Shown: piece by piece, positions 57,964 through 64,000 of the stretch
Layout of the letters: each line of letters opens with the position of its first letter
Position numbering within the stretch: position 1 is the first letter of the stretch
Assembly: GCA_027704905.1 (NCBI GenBank)
Contig: CM051018.1
Span: 24,823,704-24,887,703, forward strand
DNA from: Muraenolepis orangiensis
Taxonomy: Eukaryota > Chordata > Actinopteri > Gadiformes > Muraenolepididae
DNA length: 64,000 bases
Direction: 5' to 3'
Made by a program: the position numbers and the translations under genes
Notes under the pieces: model-generated
Told to the model about the DNA's origin: nothing
The model's input: the letters and a program-made list of their open reading frames with translations, nothing else
Databases searched by the model: none

Positions 57964-58366
57964 CTAAGTTCTCATTTCGTTATTGTCATCTCACAGTTCC
58001 ATGATTTCCAAAAGGGAATATCATCTGGGGGAACAGGAACCTGAATATGAGTTTCCCGTTTGTGATAATATAATATGCCATATATAAAACCAAGAAGGTT
58101 TTAAAATAGTTGAAAACGGAGGTGTTTGAAGCCGCCGGTGTAAGAGTGTGTTATTCCTGGTGTCCCACGTTGACTGACTGAAATAAAACATGTTTGAGGA
58201 TTGAACCGTTACTGCAACGTAGTCAGGGGACCCCCGGCCAGGCTCCCTGGCTCTGAAGCTATAGGGCTGAATAACCTGCAGGGACATTCCCCGCTTACTA
58301 AGTGTCAGTGTATTGTCATCCTCAATGTTAAAAAGAGTCAGGACCAATTGACAAGATGTTTGATTC

Positions 58367-58367
58367 A

Positions 58368-58403
<36 letters not shown>

Positions 58404-58686
58404 CCCTCGAAAATGGGAGGGGTCACATGTGTGTGTGTGTGTTCCCTCCATGTGTGCACTCTAAATCTATAGAGTTGCTTTGCTTGGATGGATTACAAGT
58501 TCCAGAGAAAGGACTGTTGTCAAAGAGGAGAGATTTACTGGCCTTCCTTAATGGATGTGGGCGGGAGGACGTCATGAAGGCTCCAACACAGAGCGGCCGC
58601 TCAGAGGAGGAGCAGCAGGGGGAAACAGACCCTGCCAAGGACTTGTGTGAATCGGTGTCAGTATGTAACATATTCATGTAGTTCAT

Positions 58687-58735
<49 letters not shown>
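58367..58735. repeat. CA and TG microsatellites around a unique segment
   Basis: (CA)n at 58367-58400, short (TG)n at 58429-58440, (TG)n at 58687-58735. The unique DNA between them has no recognised gene. Confidence 0.9.
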
Positions 58736-58736
<1 letters not shown>

Positions 58737-58943
58737 CAGGTGTGCTCATGTGTTTCTCCCCATGGTTTGACCACAATGAGATGCAGCAGCACACTGAGGC
58801 CTCCACAGAGTAACACAAGACGTTTCTGATTGATCAACGGCTGTTGTTCAGAACGCTGAACATACACTGGGAAACTGAGACGCTCTCTTATTTAGAATTG
58901 AAAACCTTATCCTTCTCTGAATCTGTATGTTTCCCACCATTAT

Positions 58944-58961
58944 CTCTCTCTCTCTCTCTCG

Positions 58962-59031
<70 letters not shown>

Positions 59032-59034
59032 CTC
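58944..59034. repeat. (CT)n microsatellite
   Basis: About 90 bp of CT with a few cgct interruptions. Confidence 0.97.
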
Positions 59035-59339
59035 CCTGATTTGCTCCACTAAGCTTTAATGAATGTGCATTATTGTGATCTGGTGTGTGTGTGCATCCAT
59101 GTGTGCGTGTGTACACAATTGTGGTCTCTCACACACACAGTCACACGCCCAATTAGTGTGACTGGTAGTGACATGGCCAGTAGCAATATGATTCTCTAGC
59201 AATATGATGGATATCATGGATATTCCATTAGATAATGGATGTGGAAGCAGAAATGGAGGAGAAAAATTATAGGGTAGGCAAAACCATCAGCTACATTTAG
59301 TAAGTTGAGGACTGATTTGTAAGAATAATAATAATAATA

Positions 59340-60375
59340 ATTAAAGCTGCAAGCAGCGTTGAGCGGGTCTGAGTTATGACATCATCGTGTTCCATGGCGA
59401 GGGATCGCCTAGCATCGAGCGAACGCGAAATTTGGCACCAATCATCTCAGATTTCACGTAGAGCTGTTGAGGCATGGACCAGTGATATAAAAGTGAAGAT
59501 TGGGGGACGATGGGACCGTGTCCCTTGGAGTTACAGCGACACCATGTTTTATGGCGAGGGATGCGCGTTGCCATGGTAACGCCACATTAAGTAACATCGG
59601 ATTTGATGTAGAGCTGTTCAGGGCCTCAGTGTTAACCATCGTGTGAAGTTTGGTGGCGTTCTGAGCATGTCAGTTTGAGTTATGACATCATCGTGTTCCA
59701 TGGCGAGGGATCGCCTAGCATTGAGCGAACGCAAAATTTGGCGCCAAATCACGTGTGTGATTTGCTGTGCAAAAGAAAAAAAATTCCGTGATAACTAGGA
59801 GGAGTTCGTTAAAGTGCGGAGGACGAAAAATGCGATAAATTCAAAATGGCCGACTTCCTGAACGTTATTTTATACCCCTCCAAGAGGGTTTTTTGTTTGT
59901 CTCCGCACCCTAGATATGCGCAGCGAGTTTCGTTCGTTTACGTGAAAGTTAAAGTGTTGGGGAGTTAACGTTAAAAACGGAAGTGGGCGTGGCCTACGCA
60001 ATTTTTGACGCAAAGTTCCGGAAGCAATTACACATCTCAAGTTGCGCCACTTCTGAAGCGCGTGCAAAATTTGGTGAGTTTTCGCATATGTTGCGGGGGT
60101 CAAAAGTGCGCGCGAAATACTAAAATAATACATAATCGGACCGATTTCAATAGGGTCTTCGCCGACCTAGGTCTCAGACCCTAATAATAATAATAAATAA
60201 TAAATAATCGGACCGATTTCAATAATGTGACTAGGTTCGCGTGGGCTACCAACTGTCATGATTTAGGCCACTTTTAATGGGCTTTTGCCCGTCTTTTTCC
60301 CTGTTTTGTGTGGGCGCTGCGCGACCGATTTCAATAGGGTCTTCGCCGACCGAGGTCTCAGACCCTAATAATAAT
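59340..60375. repeat. Dispersed fish repeat with internal duplications
   Basis: It starts ttaaagctgcaagcagcg, a beginning common among fish interspersed repeats. The block gagttatgacatcatcgtgttccatggcgagggatcgcc occurs at about 59371 and 59672. The block gaccgatttcaatagggtct and then tcgccgacc-aggtctcagaccctaataataa occurs near 60140 and 60320, with a partial copy near 60200. The repeat class is not certain. Confidence 0.55.
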
Positions 60376-60535
60376 AATGCCGGCTTTTATATAGCGCTTT
60401 TATCCAAAGCGCTTTACAAGTCATGTAAAGTCCTCACATCACCCATTCATACACCGACGGCGGAGTCAGCCATCAAGGAGATAGCCAGCAGGTCAGGAGC
60501 AGTTAGGGTGAGGGGGTCTTGATCAAGGACACCTC
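60376..60535. repeat. Dispersed fish repeat with tatagcgctttt / aaagcgctttac core
   Basis: The segment ttatatagcgcttttatcca and aagcgctttacaa, followed by cacccattcatacaccgacggcgg, is a motif seen in very many fish repeat copies. No coding. Confidence 0.5.
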
Positions 60536-60593
60536 CACAGGTTTTGCAAAGGAGGAGCCGGGGGACGGAGCCGGAGGACAGGGTGAGGAAGAG

Positions 60594-61820
60594 TACAGGG
60601 TGATGAAGAGTACAGTGTGATGAAGAGTACAGGGTGAGGAAGAGTACAGGGTGAGGAAGAGTACAGGGTGTGATGAACAGTGTTAGGAACAGTACAGCGT
60701 GATGAAGAGTACAGCATTATGAAGAGTACAGCGTGATGAAGAGTACAGCGTGATGAAGAGTACAGCGTGATGAAAAGTACAGCGTGATGAAAAGTACAGC
60801 GTGAGGAAGGGTACAACGTGATGAAGAGTACAGCGTGATGAAGAGTACAGCGTGATGAAGAGTACAGCGTGATGAAGAGTACAGCGTGATGAAAATTACA
60901 GCGTGATGAAGAGTACAGCGTGATGAAAAGTACAGCGTGAGGAAGGGTACAACGTGATGAAGAGTACAGCGTGATGAAGAGTACAGCGTGATGAAAAGTA
61001 CAGCGTGAGGAAGGGTACAACGTGATGAAGGGTACAGCGTGATGAAGAGTACAGCGTGATGAAGAGTACAGCGTGATGAAGAGTACAGCGTGATGAAGAG
61101 TACAGCGTGATGAAGGGTACAGTGTGATGAAGAGTACAGCGTGTGAGGAAGAGTACAGCGTGATGAAGAGTACAGCGTGATGAAGAGTACAGCGTGATGA
61201 AGGGTACAGTGTGATGAAGGGTACAGCGTGATGAAGAGTACAACGTGATGAAGAGTACAGCGTGATGAAGAGTACAACGTGTGAGGAAGAGTACAGCGTG
61301 ATGAAGAGTACAGCGTGATGAAGAGTACAGCGTGATGAAGAGTACAGCGTGATGAAGAGTACAGCGTGATGAAGGGTACAGTGTGATGAAGAGTACAGCG
61401 TGATGAAGGGTACAGTGTGATGAAGAGTACAGTGTGATGAAGAGTACAGCGTGATGAAGGGTACAGTGTGATGAAGAGTACAGCGTGATGAAGAGTACAG
61501 CGTGATGAAGGGTACAGTGTGATGAAGAGTACAACGTGATGAAGAGTACAGCGTTATGAAGAGTACAACGTGTGAGGAAGAGTACAGCGTGATGAAGAGT
61601 ACAGCGTGATGAAGGGTACAGCGTGATGAAGAGTACAGCGTGATGAAGAGTACAGCGTGATGAAGAGTACAGCGTGATGAAGGGTACAGCGTGATGAAGG
61701 GTACAGCGTGATGAAGAGTACAGCGTGATGAAGGGTACAGTGTGATGAAGAGTACAGTGTGATGAAGAGTACAGCGTGATGAAGAGTACAGCGTGTGAGG
61801 AAGAGTACAGCGTGATGAAG
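60594..61820. repeat. 17-bp minisatellite (gtacagcgtgatgaaga), about 72 copies
   Basis: Variants include agggtac, gtgtgatg and gtgtgagg. No minus-strand frame of the unit has a stop, so three overlapping long open frames arise as artefacts. Confidence 0.97.
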
Positions 61821-62690
61821 GTGTGTTTGACCTATAGTCAAAAAATAAGCAACCATTTTGTCCCATTTGTTTTAGCCAGCACTGAGTTAGCCTTTGTTCC
61901 AGTTAGCCGGAAGCAGGTAAGGTTTGCTAGCTCCTTCTGTGAAGTGAACACGACAGTCAGAGCCGTGTCATAACTGGCATGCGAATGCACTCGCATACGT
62001 TGGTGATGGCACCATTTTCATAAACATAATCCAGACACACACTGTAAAATCTGTTTTAACAAGTGATTCTATATATACACACACTAACAATAAAGACCAT
62101 GGTGGAACTCATTTGTTATCCACGCTTGGTTACTGTCACCACAGCCGCTGCTTCCCGCGAGGGAACACCAGAACAGCGGAGCTGTTTTTCTCTGCCTGGA
62201 TGAGTGCAAGATAAGGTTAAAAAACGGCTAAGTTATCCTTTAAAGCAGAGTCTACCATACCATGTTCACCCTGTATCAGCCCAGGGACCCCTTGGTGGAT
62301 TGAGAAACAACGCAGGGACCCCCTATATATTTTTCAATAAAATGCTGTTGCATTTTCTCCCAGGCCTATAGGCCTAATAGTATATGTATAATGCCTTATT
62401 AACTTCTTAATATATCTGGCTTTAATGCTTAGATAGAAGATGTTGACAAAATAAAACCAATTAAAACCACTTTTACATTGTACGATGACTCACTGGAGTG
62501 TGGCAGGATAAACATGATTCTAAGGCCCGGGTCTCTCTGTGATGACCTAGATGCTCTCTGTTGAGCAAACACTGACTTGAAGGTGTTGGTTCTGAAGCTA
62601 GGACTAGCAACCTGAGAGGGCTAGGAGGTTTGAGTTCAGAGGCCAGATAGGCCACATCTTTTAACTGTTGAACCTGAAGTTTTACAGTTC
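61821..62690. other. No supported gene
   Basis: Unique sequence. The stretch 62260-62330 (caccctgtatcagcccaggg...gggaccccctatat) resembles hAT-derived debris but has no clear ends. Confidence 0.45.
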
Positions 62691-62699
62691 CTTATAAAA

Positions 62700-64000
62700 G
62701 TTCCTTTTGCCCACATAGGAAGCCCCAGTCCTCTTACTGGTGTTATGTGCCCAGACCTACCAATCCCTCACAGACAGGAAACCTGTTGTAACTGTAGAGT
62801 TGAATGGCAAGTCATTCCCAGCTTAAGTAGATACAGGATGTACACAGACACAAGGGCAGTCAGATCTTGTGCTGCCTGAGTACTGGAATGGGGGGAGAAG
62901 GTTAACGTAAGGTGTGTTCACGGGTATCAAAGGGAGCATCCTACGGCGGATGTGTATATCAGTATATCAGAGTAAAACCCGTCAAATAAAGCTGCTGTTG
63001 CTTGGCCAGGATTTCTCAGTATTGCCCGCGCTAGTACAGAATACTGCCTGGTGTGGTGTTGTTACCCGTGCTCAAAGCAAGCAGAGGGAACAGCCAGAAG
63101 CTGATTCCCTTGAGCAGATGCCTTTCATAATGAGGAACTCGGTGCTGAGCCAGTGGTCACCCAGGATGACAGGTGTGAGAAACAGACAGTCAGTTGCTGA
63201 GGTAATTAAGCAGTTCAGAGTAGAAGAGGTGGGAGAGTTAGTGCCCCCTGTTCTGTCAGATGCAGACTTTAATTTCCCAGGTGACTAAGCTGACCGACAG
63301 CGTGCTGACCCTACTTTAGCACCAGACTTCAGGAGGACGGAGAGTGGTAGCTGTTTTGTCCCAGTGTTGGGTAAGGACATCTTCCTAATACAAAACAAAA
63401 GTGAGGAGGGTCTACTCTTCACTTTGTCCCAGAAGGGTACTCAGGAAAAGTTCCTAATGGAAGTACTGGAGTTCAGACAGTTCTCTGGTCTGGCCACTTA
63501 GGTTACATGAAAACCTTACAGAGAGAAGGTAAGAAGTATTACTGGCCCAAGTTAAATGAGGAAGTGAAAGCCTACTGTAGGTCCTGTCGTAACTTTCAGG
63601 TTTCTGGGGGGGGGGGGGAGCTACGGCTCAGGCCTCATTGATGCCTTTGCCAGTGGTGGACACTCCCTCCCAAAGGATAGGGGTAGATGTAGTGGGTCCT
63701 GGAGTGAGGAGTAAAGCAGGAAATAGGTTCATCTTAGTCATATGTAATTACGCCAATACATATCCTGAAGCGTTCACCATGAGAGAAGTAACAGCTAAGC
63801 AAGTAGCTAGGGCCCTGTTACAGCGGTTTTCCAGAGTAGGTATTACCGTGAAGTTCTCACTCAACACCTTGAAGCAAGTGGATCAGCTGCTAGGGATAAA
63901 AAGAATCAGAACCAAACCTTACCACCCGCAGACAGTTGAGTGTTGAGTGCTCCAATCAGACCCTGGTTGGGATGCTGAACCAGTGGCGGGGACCAGTGGC
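62700..64000 (+). pseudogene. Gypsy-type pol remnant with protease before integrase (Gmr1-like order)
   Basis: Plus-strand pieces in order: a protease with VDTGCTQT near 62826 and LLGQDFSVLPA near 63000; a spacer with VIKQFRVEEVGELV near 63205; an integrase zinc finger (GHLGYMKT... near 63500 and YCRSC near 63575); and an integrase core with QRIGVDVVGPG near 63675 (first Asp) and RTKPYHPQT near 63920. The second Asp block is missing after SRVGI, so the core is dead. A stop precedes the DTG site and frameshifts lie near 63280 and 63490. No RT lies between protease and integrase. Gmr1-group elements of fish have this order, but a deletion could mimic it. The rest lies beyond the window. Confidence 0.7.

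Noticed and set aside
60523..61866. Long minus-strand open frames (up to about 447 codons)
   Set aside because: Again produced by a stop-free 17-bp tandem repeat.

Overview
This window reads as repeat-rich, non-coding DNA of a teleost fish. The signs are spliced genes with GT-AG introns, Sleeping Beauty-type Tc1, hAT, Harbinger, pogo, L1, CR1/L2-like and Gypsy elements of fish type, a tRNA-derived SINE, and very dense micro- and minisatellites. That repeat load would fit a cod-like fish, but I cannot name the species. One 1,000-base run of N (12679-13678) marks an assembly gap.

Left part (1-12 kb). An old minus-strand transposase remnant with two C2H2 fingers and a DDE-like core (about 8980 down to 1474) is the background. 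A Gypsy retrotransposon (1702-7018, TSD CTAAA) landed in it, and a hAT element (1-1473, running off the window) landed beside the Gypsy. The Gypsy has lost most of its integrase and carries foreign DNA there. A related solo LTR, a Tc1 fragment and a hAT end follow.

Centre (12.4-25.7 kb). The most interesting object is a DNA transposon of about 12.4 kb with termini of CACTG type and a TA target duplication, sitting inside a 50-bp minisatellite. It carries two head-to-head genes. One is a nine-exon minus-strand gene for a 569-residue SAM-domain protein, in which every splice phase fits and no stop interrupts. The other is a three-exon plus-strand C2H2/DDE-like transposase, broken by three frameshifts and by a pogo element that inserted exactly at a TA. 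The transposase is tentatively EnSpm/CACTA-like. The remnant at 1.5-9 kb is a diverged relative of the same transposase.

Middle right (25.7-44.2 kb). A broken ZBED-type hAT holds a LINE inserted with a 10-bp TSD. Then come a HARBI1-like pseudogene, a candidate 1.7-kb solo LTR, L1 debris with a 17-bp satellite, and a Harbinger element. The Harbinger has a plus-strand HARBI1 remnant facing a minus-strand Myb/SANT gene whose second exon contains about 59 in-frame copies of a 12-residue repeat. An intact Sleeping Beauty-type Tc1 (37776-39411) sits inside the Harbinger.

Right part (44-64 kb). This is host intergenic or intronic DNA with many tandem arrays, MITEs, LINE tails and a SINE. The few plausible host exons are two phase-0 exons on the minus strand (49.2-49.65 kb) and a CRE-bearing first exon at 47.75 kb. 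The window ends in a plus-strand Gypsy remnant whose visible order is protease then integrase, as in the Gmr1 group. Almost all coding capacity here belongs to mobile DNA. I found no complete, recognisable host gene.
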